Part shown: positions 53,488 to 63,687 of the stretch, piece after piece
Numbering within the stretch: the stretch's first letter is position 1
How the letters are laid out: each line of letters begins with the position of its first letter
Assembly: GCA_965199745.1 (NCBI GenBank)
Contig: CBDATB010000015.1
Span: 124,001 to 188,000 of the forward strand
Direction of reading: 5' to 3'
Source of the DNA: CBDATB01 sp965199745
GTDB lineage: Bacteria > Bacteroidota > Bacteroidia > Cytophagales > Flammeovirgaceae
DNA length: 64,000 nt
The notes under the pieces: generated by a model
What the model saw: only the letters and a program-made list of their open reading frames with translations
Database searches by the model: none
What the model was told of the DNA's origin: nothing
Made by a program: the position numbers and the translations under genes

Positions 53488-54963
53488 ATGAGTAAATTTT
53501 TACCCAAACGAAGTGAGGGTTATTCACTGTGGTACAATGAATTAGTAAAGCGAGCAGATTTAGCCGAACATGCACCTGTGAAAGGTTGTATGGTTATCAA
53601 GCCTTACGGTTTTGCCATATGGGAAAATATGCAGGCAATATTGGATAAGATGTTTAAAGATACAGAACACTACAACGCTTATTTTCCTATCTTTATTCCT
53701 AAATCCTACCTCAGTAAAGAGGCTAGACATGTAGAAGGTTTTGCAAAAGAATGTGCCGTAGTTACTCACTATCGCCTGAAAAGTACGGCAGACGGTTCGG
53801 GTATTGTTGTAGACCCTGACGCAAAGCTCGAAGAACCATTAATTGTACGCCCTACTTCAGAAACTATTATTTGGAATAGCTACAAAAACTGGATTAAATC
53901 GTATAGGGATTTACCCATATTACTCAATCAGTGGGCAAACGTAGTGCGTTGGGAAATGCGTACTCGGTTGTTTTTGAGGACAGCTGAGTTTTTGTGGCAA
54001 GAAGGTCATACAGCACATGCCACGCGAGAACAAGCTGTAGAAGAAGCAGAAAAAATGATGCACGTCTACGCCAATTTTGTAGAAAATTATATGGCTATTC
54101 CAGTCATAAAAGGTACTAAAACAACTAGCGAAAGGTTTGCCGGAGCACTAGAAACCTACTGCATCGAGGCACTCATGCAAGATGGTAAAGCCCTGCAAGC
54201 AGGAACTTCACACTTTTTGGGGCAAAATTTTGCCAAAGCCTTCAATGTACAATTTAGCGACAAAAGCGGAAGACTTCAGTATGTTTGGGGTACTTCTTGG
54301 GGAGTAAGTACGCGGTTGATGGGGGCCTTAATTATGGGTCATGCAGATGATACAGGCTTAGTCCTACCGCCCAAACTAGCACCCATTCAGGTAGTTATTA
54401 TACCTATTTTCAAAACCGAAGAAGAGTTGAGTAATATCTCTGAAAAAGCCCATACGATAAAAGTAAAGTTACAAACAATGGGCTATCGCATCAGATATGA
54501 CAACCGTGATACACATAAACCGGGGTTCAAATTTGCAGACTGGGAAATGAAAGGCGTACCCATAAGGTTAGTTATCGGTTCGAAAGATTTAACAAACAAC
54601 ACGGCAGAAGTAAGCAGAAGAGATACCGGTCAAAAACAGCTATATGCTACGGATGAAATCACTCGTGTTATTCCTAAATTACTGCAAGATATACAAGAAA
54701 ATATGTATAAAAAAGCACTTAGTTTCAGGGAAAATATGACAAGGCAAGCCGATTCTTTTGACGAATTTAAAACAACGTTAGCCAGTAAGGGAGGTTTTGT
54801 TTTAGCACATTGGGACGGTAGTAGCGAAACAGAAGAAAAAATAAAGCAGGAAACCAAAGCAACGATTCGCTGTATTCCGCTAAATGCCCCCTGCGAAGAA
54901 GGAAAATGTGTTTATTCAGGCAAAGTTTCCAAACAACGAGTTATTTTTGCCAAAGCATATTAG
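53488..54963 (+). CDS. proS: Prolyl-tRNA synthetase (eukaryote/archaeon-like type)
   Basis: 491 aa. The length, without the bacterial INS editing insertion, and the segments VKGCMVIKPYGFAIWENMQ, VRPTSETIIWNSYKNWI, RTAEFLWQEGHTAHAT and GTSWGVSTRLMGALIMGHAD define the type 3 (archaeal-like) ProRS. The C-terminal zinc-like extension with CEEGKCVYSGK and the ending FAKAY is also of this type. It charges tRNA-Pro. Bacteroidota commonly carry this form. Confidence 0.96.
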   Translation: MSKFLPKRSEGYSLWYNELVKRADLAEHAPVKGCMVIKPYGFAIWENMQAILDKMFKDTEHYNAYFPIFIPKSYLSKEARHVEGFAKECAVVTHYRLKSTADGSGIVVDPDAKLEEPLIVRPTSETIIWNSYKNWIKSYRDLPILLNQWANVVRWEMRTRLFLRTAEFLWQEGHTAHATREQAVEEAEKMMHVYANFVENYMAIPVIKGTKTTSERFAGALETYCIEALMQDGKALQAGTSHFLGQNFAKAFNVQFSDKSGRLQYVWGTSWGVSTRLMGALIMGHADDTGLVLPPKLAPIQVVIIPIFKTEEELSNISEKAHTIKVKLQTMGYRIRYDNRDTHKPGFKFADWEMKGVPIRLVIGSKDLTNNTAEVSRRDTGQKQLYATDEITRVIPKLLQDIQENMYKKALSFRENMTRQADSFDEFKTTLASKGGFVLAHWDGSSETEEKIKQETKATIRCIPLNAPCEEGKCVYSGKVSKQRVIFAKAY

Positions 54964-55026
54964 TAAGTATGGAAGACTAAAGCTGTTTTTTCTGTTGTAG
55001 TGAACTTACGTTTTTATTGAAAAAAA

Positions 55027-55245
55027 TTACTTTTTGGGAGGTACTGGGTCATAACCACTGCCACCCCAAGGATGGCAACGCCCGATTCTGCAAAGTCCCA
55101 TCCACAAACCGATTAAGCCATGTGTCTGTAAAGCCTCTATCATATACTGAGAGCAGGTCGGGGTGTAGCGACAGGTAGAAGGAAGATGTGGTGAGATCAA
55201 TATCTGATAGGCTTTTACCAAAAGTACTAATATCCGTTTAATCAT
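55027..55245 (-). CDS. yidD: Membrane protein insertion efficiency factor YidD
   Basis: 72 aa from ATG 55245 (MIKRILVLLVKAYQILISPH); the longer frame to 55368 is not supported. The signature CRYTPTCSQYMIEALQTHG and RIGRCHPWGGSGYDPVP are diagnostic. YidD assists the YidC insertase at the inner membrane. It is convergent with proS. Confidence 0.93.
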   Translation of the reverse strand: MIKRILVLLVKAYQILISPHLPSTCRYTPTCSQYMIEALQTHGLIGLWMGLCRIGRCHPWGGSGYDPVPPKK

Positions 55246-55282
55246 TGTGTTGAAAATATTAAAAATTTCAGTTGGTATATTC

Positions 55283-55299
55283 TGGACTAATTTAGTCCA
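55283..55299. promoter_or_regulatory. 17-bp perfect palindrome upstream of yidD
   Basis: TGGACTAA-T-TTAGTCCA followed by a run of T on the plus strand, 38 bp upstream of the yidD start. The symmetry suits a dimeric regulator's operator; the adjoining T-run also gives a short terminator-like hairpin for plus-strand RNA. No regulator is nearby. Confidence 0.3.
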
Positions 55300-55476
55300 A
55301 TTTTTTTTAGTACAAATAAAGAATTTGAGTGGGTTAGTATAGCTTGGGTTTAATACAATTAAAACCATGTTAGTAAATCATCAGATGTGAAGTACTCGGT
55401 AAGGATAAAATTTTATAACAACATTTCTAGAAAAAAAATATATGTATATCAGCACTTTACCATTGTTTTAAAAAAA

Positions 55477-57102
55477 ATGAGCACAATTGTCAAATACTTT
55501 TACAACACAGGTTTTTATTGCCTTTTCACCGTTCTTTTCCCGCTATTTATTGCTTCGGTATTGTTGAGTTTCAATATTGGATTAAATGGCAATATTATTG
55601 CTATTTCGCTGGTGGCAGCATTATTTTCATTATTTTTTTTATCTCAAAGACCAGCAAAATCTATCGATAAAAGGCACTGCTATTGTATGCGGTGTCTATG
55701 TATCTGTTGTAATTATTTCTGTGGTAGTTAGTCTATATTTCTACGATGCTTCCTATGATGGGCAATCATATCATTTAGAGGCAATTATCCAGTTGGCACA
55801 GGGTTGGAATCCGTTTTACAAGAAATTACCTAACACTATTTCTTATGCAATTTGGGTCACTCACTTCCCTAAGGCATCTTGGATTAATGCCAGCATAATG
55901 TATATCATTACTGGCTCAATAGAGTCGGGAAAAGCATTTAATCTTATTCTTATTTTTGCTACTTATAGTCTATGTGTGAAAGCATTATTTTGCCTGAAGA
56001 AACTCAAGCATTCACTTGTATTTCTACTTGCTGCTCTCATAGCATTCGACCCAATTAACCTGAACAGTTGCCTCAGTTTTCTGTGTCGATGGGCAAGTTG
56101 CCTCGTTGATGAGTTGCTTAGTGCTTGTTTTGTAATTTATTTTTATAAACGCGACTTACTGGCATTGTGGATGATCGGCATGATTACAATGATTGTAGTT
56201 AATTTAAAATTTCCAACTGTTGGCTATGTACCCATATATTTTTTAGGTTTTATAATCATAGCCCTTATAGAAAATAAAAAAGCATTAATAAAACCTATAT
56301 TTACAGTAGGGGTTACCTGCGGTTTGGTTGCTATCACGTTCGTCGGTTTTAATCCTTATATAAAAAATACTATTGAGCATGGTCATCCTTTTCATCCTGT
56401 GGCCGGAAATAAAAAAATAGACATTTTGAAATATTTTTACCCATAGAAAGATTATTATTTGTTAGCTTTGCATCTACTTCTTTCTCAGAAAGTTTTAACA
56501 AGCCTATTGAATTAAAAATACCCTTTAGCATCACAAAATACGAGCTTGAAAGATACGCTTTTGCAGGCGTAATGGTCGGTGGTTTTGGTGTATGGTTCTC
56601 TGGAATAACTTTATTGACTACATCTCTTTTATGCTATATAGTCTTTCTACACAGAAAAAAATGGACTGCACTTACCAGTCCTTTAATAATTATTTCTGTC
56701 GTTTTTCTATCTGTAACGATTAACCCTGCCAGCTGGTGGGCTAGGTATGCACCACAATTATGGCATATACCCATTATCATTACTATATGTGGGTTGGTAT
56801 TGACGCAAAAAACTAAATTAATATATATAATATTAGTAGCAATAGGAGTTAATTTACTCTTAATGACGAGGTATTTTTATTACAATTTTGTAACTACACA
56901 GTCTATTCAACAACAATTAATAAATATCAAAAATACTCATCAGCGATTATATGTTAATTTTCAAAATCACCACTCAAACCGCATAAGGTTAGAAGAAGCA
57001 GGCATACCGTACACGGAAACTAAAAGCCTCCAAAATCTGTGTACACCAGATACATTAGTAGGCAGTACGACCATATTTTGTATAGCAAAAAATAATAACT
57101 AA
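55477..57102 (+). pseudogene. Polytopic membrane protein (GT39-like), frameshifted
   Basis: Three successive frames make one multi-helix membrane protein of about 540 aa. The first (ATG 55477, KYFYNTGFYCLFTVLFPLF) passes to the second at the A-run 55669-55672, giving CGVYVSVVIISVVVSLYFYD and DGQSYHLEAIIQLAQGWNPF. The second ends at TAG just after the T-run 56434-56438; a one-base correction continues it as LPIERLLFVSFASTSFSESF and into the last part (to 57102). The first periplasmic loop with Asp and the many helices resemble GT-C glycosyltransferases of the dolichyl-mannosyltransferase type, which is an inference. Confidence 0.75.
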
Positions 57103-57103
57103 A

Positions 57104-57184
57104 ATGACAGTGGCATTATTTGACTTTGACGGCACTATTACAAGAAAGGACAGTTTTATAGCCTTTTTAACAATACACATATAG
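57104..57184 (+). pseudogene. HAD-superfamily hydrolase, N-terminal stub
   Basis: ATG 57104, one base after the preceding stop, opens VALFDFDGTITRKDSFIAFL, the motif I (DxDGT) start of HAD-IB hydrolases such as SerB-like phosphatases. After 26 codons the frame ends at TAG 57182, and no other HAD motif follows. The gene has lost all but its first 5-10 percent. The cut lies about 50 bp before the 3' end of the opposing T9SS-protein gene. Confidence 0.75.
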
Positions 57185-57232
57185 CTACAAAGCATATATT
57201 TTTTTAGCATGTACTCAGCACCCGCTTTTATG

Positions 57233-59745
57233 TTACTTGCTCACCAAAAGCCGTTTTGTTTCTCTGTGGTGTTCCGTCTGTAAAGTACATAAATAAACAC
57301 CTAAAGAAAGCTTATTAGTATCAAAAGAAACCTCATAATTTCCCGCCTTTTGTACTTCTCCGCTTATAATTTCGGCAATCCTTCTTCCCGTAATATCAGT
57401 GATAAACAGAGAAAGTGTACTTGAATCCGCAAGGGTATATTTGACACTAACAATGTTTTGTACGGGGTTGGGATAGATAGTATACAAAATGTCTTTCGTC
57501 TCAACTCTAGCCTCAATATTTTTTCTGCTGAGCTGCCAATCCGTCCCGACGCAACTCTCCTCGCTTTGTAAGTAGAAGAATTACAGAAGTTAGCAATTTC
57601 CCCTTTTCTTACTTGCCTGATACGTCCGAAGAATCCTTCTTTTGCAGTATTCACCCAAATACGAGTAACATTACTGTAAAAATCACTCCAGTTAATCGTC
57701 CCAAGCACATTTGTTCGGTACTTTCCGCCATATTTAATGGTAAAAGGCTTAATAGAAGTCCAAGAATAACCCCAAAAATTAATATCATTAAAGGCAATAT
57801 ATTCTGCTCCGTAAGGGATGCTGTGGGTATACACAGAGCGGTTGTAGGCAATAACTTTGGTTTTCTTAAAATCCATATAACTACTAGCCCCCTGCCTACG
57901 CAAGAAAACCCTGCGAGCTTGTGCAAGATTACCACCGCCATTAATGACCATTACATCATTGTTGGTGTAGCGGGCAGGAACACTCGCACTGCTTCCCGAG
58001 CCACCTGACTGAAAGCCGCGACAAGGAATATGCATAGAAGCCCTTTTTGTCCAACCACTTTTTTTGCTCAGCGGCTCGTGGTGTTCGACGAGCTTTATCG
58101 GATGAACCATTTGAATCAGTACGTTTTGTGCGTCCGAATTCGTACTTGCGTCTGGTCTTCTCAGATTAACCAACAACCTCAATTCTACCTCATCGGGAAT
58201 ATCAATATTCCTGCTCATGCCAATGAGGCGATAGCTATTGTGGCACGATTCAGTGATGTAGCCAAAAGAAATAGGCGTTACGCCTAACTCTCCGATAGGG
58301 GTGGGCGGAGTCTGGTATATGGTACGCTTACCTTTCTTGAATACTAGAATACCCATTACCTCGAAAGGCTGAAGCCCCGATGCCGGATTAAGCAGATATT
58401 TCAATTCGTAGAGCAGAAATTCCCGCTCCTTGATAGCAATACTTGCGCGCCTCCCGCCAGGACAAAAATAGTGGTAAGTACTCGTATTGTACGCATAGTT
58501 TCGGTATCTAACTTCTGGAGTGTTAAGCAGGTTGAACACACCCAATATTTCATTATAGTAGGGATAGCTAGATGAGGCTTTATTTTCTGCATTCTTTGAA
58601 CCCGGCGTGTAAAAAGTAATATCTTTATAAGTAGATTCGTCAGTATATAGAGCCGGCCATTTGAATATCTGCATCTAAAGACATAGGGGCAAGTTGCACG
58701 GCTTGGGGCTGTGAAGCACCGCCACCTACGAAAAAATTAATGAATTCTAAAGCACCTGCTACGTAAGGAGCCGCTTTCAGTCCAGCTTTTAAAAAGCCAC
58801 TATTTTTGATAATTTTTTGCAAAAAATTTAATTGGACTTTACTATTATCTGCTGCTGCTTTGAGTGCAGCATTGGCTTTTCCTTCATTGTCTAAAGCAGT
58901 CTGTTGTTCTATTTTAAATCTATCAACAGATGTATAAGCCTTCGTAGCACTCTCACCTGCTGCTATTAAATTATTCACCGAAAAACCCCGGTCTTTTTAC
59001 CTCTCCGCTACTTTGCGTAAGGCTAGCAATTTCACCCTGTAAAGAACCTTTTAAAGTGATAGTAGCTTTTTTTAATGAGTTTTACATCTATACTAAGCTC
59101 AGATTCAAAGAGGCAAGTGCAAGGGTCGTAGGCCATAGGGAAATCGGCATAAAACCAATTTTCAAGCCCGTTCAAATATCTTGAAATAATAGTAATGTTT
59201 GGGTCAGGTTTGAACTCATCTAAGGCAAATATTTCTGAAGTATTACTCATCACGGATGAATAGTATTTGGAGTTATCTTTATTGAACTTTATCAGTATTT
59301 TAGCCCCATTAAAAGATTCACCAACAGGGCTTCCCGTTAGAAATACCCGCAATTTCCCCTGATATTTATTGTATAAAACCATATATACATAATCAGTAGG
59401 ATGTTGCGCTGTGCCAAAATCATATTTAATTAACTCCCAGCCATCTTCAACTTGCATATCCTTATTATTAAGAAAATGACTAATATTAAGGTTATCATCT
59501 TTAAAAAAGGGCGAAAGAATAGAAGTAATCGGATTACCAAAATTGACAATGTGATTAGCATTTACACTGTATCTTTGGGTTCTCCAATCAAAAGTATTCA
59601 GTTTAGCGGGTTTTTCAGTATTGACTGGATTGTTAGGATTCGTAGTAATGCCTTTTGAGTGTGTAGAACAAGCATTTTGCGCATAACTATGTGCAATGGT
59701 AGCTAATAAGCATAGCAGGACTAAAAATTTTCTGATTGTTTTCAT
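57233..59745 (-). pseudogene. T9SS-secreted surface protein, frameshifted at least four times
   Basis: ATG 59745 begins a signal peptide (LVLLCLLATIAHSYAQ). The reading frame breaks at the run 59067-59073, again at 58994-58998, near 58640-58652, and at or upstream of the run 57519-57524; correcting each restores one protein of about 830 aa. The central region contains LIAAGESATKAYTSVDRFK and GLKAAPYVAGALEFINFFVGG. The C-terminus is a type A T9SS sorting domain, TIYPNPVQNIVSVKYTL ... GVYLCTLQTEHHRETKRLLV. Such proteins are exported by the gliding/type IX system. No catalytic domain is recognised. Confidence 0.8.
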
Positions 59746-59771
59746 AATTAAAAAAGTTTATAGTGATAGAT

Positions 59772-60521
59772 TTATTTAATTCTTTTTCCAATAAATTTAT
59801 GCGTAAGTAGTGGGTCATCAGAATTTATTTGTGTCGTAAAGTCAATGGTAATATCTACATTATTGCTACTAAGCACTGCCCAGCCCTTCGGGTCTCTACA
59901 GCCATCAGCAGTCACACAACAGTTATCACGTCCAAAGCGCATTTTTCTATAGGCAAAGGTTTCATCAAAAGAGCTAAGAAGCTGCTCAAGATTTAAGAGA
60001 CACCCTTCATTAAGGTTTCTAATATCTCCATCGATTATCTCTACTACAAAAGTATTACTTGGTTCTTCTGCTAAATAGCCTGAAAACCTACCATTCCTTA
60101 TAGGATTACTAAGTCTGTCAATCACGGTCAGGTATTTTATTAAAGTATCAATGCCGTCATCATTAGGAAAGCAAACGGTATTAGGTTTTGAGTGAACAAT
60201 CAAACGGATTTCTATACTATTAAAGGGTAGTGGAAACCTTAATGTAGTTATTCTATCTGTTACGGCTTGTCTGTAGGGGTCTTTTCCTATTTTCCATTCG
60301 TAGCCTTTATGTCCTTTTGCGGCTTCAAGTACTACAACACGGTCTGTAAGTACGGTATCTCCAATAAAAATAGTGTCGGGTCCAAAAGGTATTTGCCCAA
60401 TGGTAAAGTTAGCAGTTACATGTGCGTCAGGGCAGTGCGGTTCATCGTCTTTACAGCTACTTACCCAAATAGCTAGCGATAAGCAAAGAATAGATAATAT
60501 ACAATAAGTTATTTTTCTCAT
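59772..60521 (-). CDS. Hypothetical lipoprotein
   Basis: 249 aa. Lipobox SLAIWVSSCKDDEP. The first half resembles a PKD-like beta-sandwich (TDRVVVLEAAKGHKGYEWKI), and the second half has several cysteines (EGCLLNLEQ; RDNCCVTADGCRD) and a beta-rich end. It lies 26 bp upstream of the T9SS-secreted pseudogene on the same strand, probably one operon. Function unknown. Confidence 0.68.
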   Translation of the reverse strand: MRKITYCILSILCLSLAIWVSSCKDDEPHCPDAHVTANFTIGQIPFGPDTIFIGDTVLTDRVVVLEAAKGHKGYEWKIGKDPYRQAVTDRITTLRFPLPFNSIEIRLIVHSKPNTVCFPNDDGIDTLIKYLTVIDRLSNPIRNGRFSGYLAEEPSNTFVVEIIDGDIRNLNEGCLLNLEQLLSSFDETFAYRKMRFGRDNCCVTADGCRDPKGWAVLSSNNVDITIDFTTQINSDDPLLTHKFIGKRIK

Positions 60522-61019
60522 GATTTTTGGCTTGTATTTTTTATTTGATAAAATAATATTTTTGAATAGCTGTTTAAATGTATAAGGGGCAGATCCAAAA
60601 GGCCATTATAAGAAAGAGACGACATAATCTCAGAAAATATTGAAAATCACCTACTTATGCAAAAAATGCTTACATATACCTCATACGCCCAACTTCAAAA
60701 AGTGAACCTTAACGGTACAAAATTAATACTTCCACAAAGCGATTTTAGTCCTTTACTGCCACTAAAAGCCACTTTGAGTTGAAAAAATGCTTATTGTAGC
60801 TTGTTTTAATGCTTAAATTGTTCAACCGTTGGGAACGCAGAGAAGTATTATTATACTTTTTTCAACTTTATAAACGTTTAAATGGGTCACTTTTACTGAT
60901 GGAGAATTAGAAGAAAGTATATACGAGTAGGTAGTATATTTTAAAGGACATAATGAAACTGATAAACGAAACTGAAAAAGAAATAAAATTAAGTACATTT
61001 TTTATTAAAGCATAAATAA
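60522..61019. other. Intergenic region without recognised genes
   Basis: An AT-rich 500-bp stretch between the lipoprotein gene and the hsdM remnant. No ORF, RNA gene or clear promoter was seen. It may be the left flank of a lost type I restriction locus. Confidence 0.4.
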
Positions 61020-61370
61020 ATGACAGGCACAAATCAAAGAGCTGAATTACAAGCTCAAATATGGAAAATGGCCACCCAAGTATGTGGCTCGGTAGATGGA
61101 TGAGATTTCAAACACTTTGTCTTAGGTACGCTGTTTTACCGTTTCATTAGCGAAAAATTTACCGATTACATTGAAGCCGATGACGATAGTGTCAATTATG
61201 CTGAGCTTCATGATAGTGATGAAAGAATAAAAACCACTAAAGAAACCGTCATTAAAGAAAAAGGTTATTTCATTTACCCTTCGCAGATGAATGGAAAATT
61301 AAACAAAGGTGAATCGGGAGAGGAAGATGTCAATGATTTGAATTTCACAGTGAAGTTAAAAATTTCATGA
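61020..61370 (+). pseudogene. hsdM: Type I restriction-modification methylase HsdM, N-terminal remnant
   Basis: ATG 61020 opens NQRAELQAQIWKMATQVCGS, then TGA at 61101 where the family has Trp (SVDGWDFK). The frame continues as DFKHFVLGTLFYRFISEKFT, DDDSVNYAELHD and KGYFIYPSQM, all standard for the HsdM N-terminal helical domain. It then loses similarity and ends at TGA 61368. The methylase domain (NPPF motif) and the hsdS and hsdR genes are absent. It is a non-functional relic of a type I system. Confidence 0.88.
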
Positions 61371-61715
61371 ATTGCATTGCATATATGCTGAAATTATTAG
61401 AGCTAATAATAACGTTTAATAAGTGTTTAAAATTGGTAAAGTGGTATTTTCGTTTTACCGAATATAAATGTAGTGTATTATAGCATAAACATGAAAAAAT
61501 AAAGACGGTTTTTAGCTTCTATATTTAGCATACTTCTACTATCATATTTTCGATAATATATCTTTATTTAAGAACAGAAAAAACTCTGAAGACTATTGAA
61601 GAAGAACTCATAAATTTATTTCCTTTGCATAAGAGTGTGGTGCTAGGTAAGTTAGCACATAGCACCGTGATGATTTTTTTTGTGACCACACCCAAACTCT
61701 CATAACTACTCCTTT

Positions 61716-63611
61716 ATGTTTATGGGTACAAAACATTTTATTATAGATTTTGACAGTACTTTTACGAAAGTGGAAGCACTGGACTTGTTGTGTGAAATAT
61801 CTTTTGGCGAAAGCCCTGAAAAAGAAGAAACTTTAAAAAAAATCAAAGCAATCACCGATTTAGCTATGGCGGGCAAGTTGTCTTTCAGGAAGTCTTTAAT
61901 CCAAAGAATAAGCTTGTCGAAAGCACACAAGAATCACTTGCCCCTATTAATCAGTAAGTTGAAATTGAAAGTATCCGAATCTTTTAAACGCAATAAAGCA
62001 TTTTTTCTTAAAAATTCGGCAAATATCATCATTATGTCTAATGGCTTCAAAGAGTTTATTATACCTATTGTAGCGAATTACGGTATTCCTGCAGAGCAAG
62101 TATATGCCAACACTTTCATATTTGATGAGCAGGGAAACATTATTGGTTTTGATAAAGAAAATCCACTGTCAAAAGCCAATGGCAAAGTAATTCAACGTAA
62201 ATCGCTGAACCTCCAAGGTGATGTTTATGTCATTGGAGACGGATATAATGATTATGAAATCAGGAAGGCAGGGCTAGCCGATAAGTTTTATGCTTTTACA
62301 GAAAATATTACCCGCGAAGAAGTCCGTAAGCACGCCGACCATGTAGCACCGAGTTTTGATGAAGTGCTATATGTTAATAATTTGCTTATGTCTATTTCGT
62401 ATCCTAAAAACAGAATAAAAGTATTATTGCTCGAAGATATTCACCCCGATGCCTGCCATATTTTTGAAGAAGAAGGCTATCAGGTAGAAACTGTTAGCAG
62501 TGCTTTAGACGAAGATGAACTTTGCGAATGCATTAAAGGGGTATCCGTATTGGGTATTCGCTCTAAAACGCGGGTTACAGCCCGTGTGTTGCAGCATAAT
62601 ACCAAACTAATAGCCGTAGGTGCATTCTGTATTGGCAGCAATCAGATAGACCTGAAGTATTGTACAAAACGAGGCGTTGCTGTTTTTAATGCTCCTTATA
62701 GCAACACGCGCAGTGTGGTAGAATTGGTTATTGCCGAAATTATTATGCTAATGAGAAACTTGCCTAGTAGCATGGCAGCCATGCACCGAGGTGTATGGAA
62801 TAAAACGGCAATAAACAGCTTTGAAATTAGGGGTAAAAAGCTCGGTATTATCGGCTACGGAAGCATTGGCTCGCAGCTCTCTGTAATAGCCGAAGCAATG
62901 GGCATGGATGTATATTATTACGATGTTGTGGAAAAACTGGCCATCGGTAACGCCACTAAATGTCACTCATTACAAGAATTACTTAGCCTATCTGACATTA
63001 TTTCATTACACGTAGACGGAAGACCCGAAAATAAAAACCTAATTGATAAGGCAGCTTTTGAACACATAAAACCGAAAGCTATTTTACTAAACTTGGCCAG
63101 AGGGAAAGTAGTCGATATCGAGGTTTTAGTGGACAAACTAAAAAGTAAAAAACTACACGGTGCTGGTATAGATGTTTTTCCAATAGAACCCAAAAACAAT
63201 AAAAAAGAATTTATTTCCCAACTAAGAGGCTTACCAAATCTGATACTAACACCACACATTGGAGGAAGCACACAAGAGGCACAGCAGAATATCGGGCAAT
63301 TTGTACCAGAGAAAATTATACAATATATCAATACAGGCAATACCTTTAATAGTGTCAATTTCCCCAATGTACAATTACCCGAGCAAAAGAATAAACACAG
63401 GCTATTGCATATTCATGAAAATCAATCGGGCATGCTGGCAAAAATTGACGAGATACTCAGCAAACACGGGGCAAATATTTCGGGGCAATACTTAAAAACC
63501 AACCAGCAAATTGGCTATGTTATTACAGACATTGACAATGCCTATCAACCCGATGTATTAAAAGACTTGAAGGCGATTGAGGGTACAATTAAGTTCAGAG
63601 TATTATATTAG
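61716..63611 (+). CDS. Fused phosphoserine phosphatase / D-3-phosphoglycerate dehydrogenase
   Basis: 631 aa. Residues about 5-220 are a HAD-IB phosphatase: motif I DFDST (11-15), motif II IIMSNG with Ser108, motif III GDGYND (174-179), as in SerB. Residues about 232-631 are an E. coli-type SerA: Rossmann IGYGSIGSQL (379-388), catalytic Arg in LNLARGKVVDIE, Glu in DVFPIEP, and His in LTPHIGGSTQEAQQNIG. A C-terminal ACT domain (LLHIHENQSGMLAKIDEIL), the serine feedback site, completes it. One chain thus holds the first and last steps of serine synthesis. A second ATG at 61722 is equally possible. Only the transaminase step (SerC) is missing here. Confidence 0.93.
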   Translation: MFMGTKHFIIDFDSTFTKVEALDLLCEISFGESPEKEETLKKIKAITDLAMAGKLSFRKSLIQRISLSKAHKNHLPLLISKLKLKVSESFKRNKAFFLKNSANIIIMSNGFKEFIIPIVANYGIPAEQVYANTFIFDEQGNIIGFDKENPLSKANGKVIQRKSLNLQGDVYVIGDGYNDYEIRKAGLADKFYAFTENITREEVRKHADHVAPSFDEVLYVNNLLMSISYPKNRIKVLLLEDIHPDACHIFEEEGYQVETVSSALDEDELCECIKGVSVLGIRSKTRVTARVLQHNTKLIAVGAFCIGSNQIDLKYCTKRGVAVFNAPYSNTRSVVELVIAEIIMLMRNLPSSMAAMHRGVWNKTAINSFEIRGKKLGIIGYGSIGSQLSVIAEAMGMDVYYYDVVEKLAIGNATKCHSLQELLSLSDIISLHVDGRPENKNLIDKAAFEHIKPKAILLNLARGKVVDIEVLVDKLKSKKLHGAGIDVFPIEPKNNKKEFISQLRGLPNLILTPHIGGSTQEAQQNIGQFVPEKIIQYINTGNTFNSVNFPNVQLPEQKNKHRLLHIHENQSGMLAKIDEILSKHGANISGQYLKTNQQIGYVITDIDNAYQPDVLKDLKAIEGTIKFRVLY

Positions 63612-63687
63612 CTGCGAATCAACTCATTACCCGCAAATAATAACAAGAAAAACAATAGTTCAGTAATAATTATTTAAGCCACTGAAA

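Noticed and set aside
55027..55368. Longer YidD start at 55368
   Set aside because: The first 41 residues do not resemble YidD, and the family start matches ATG 55245.
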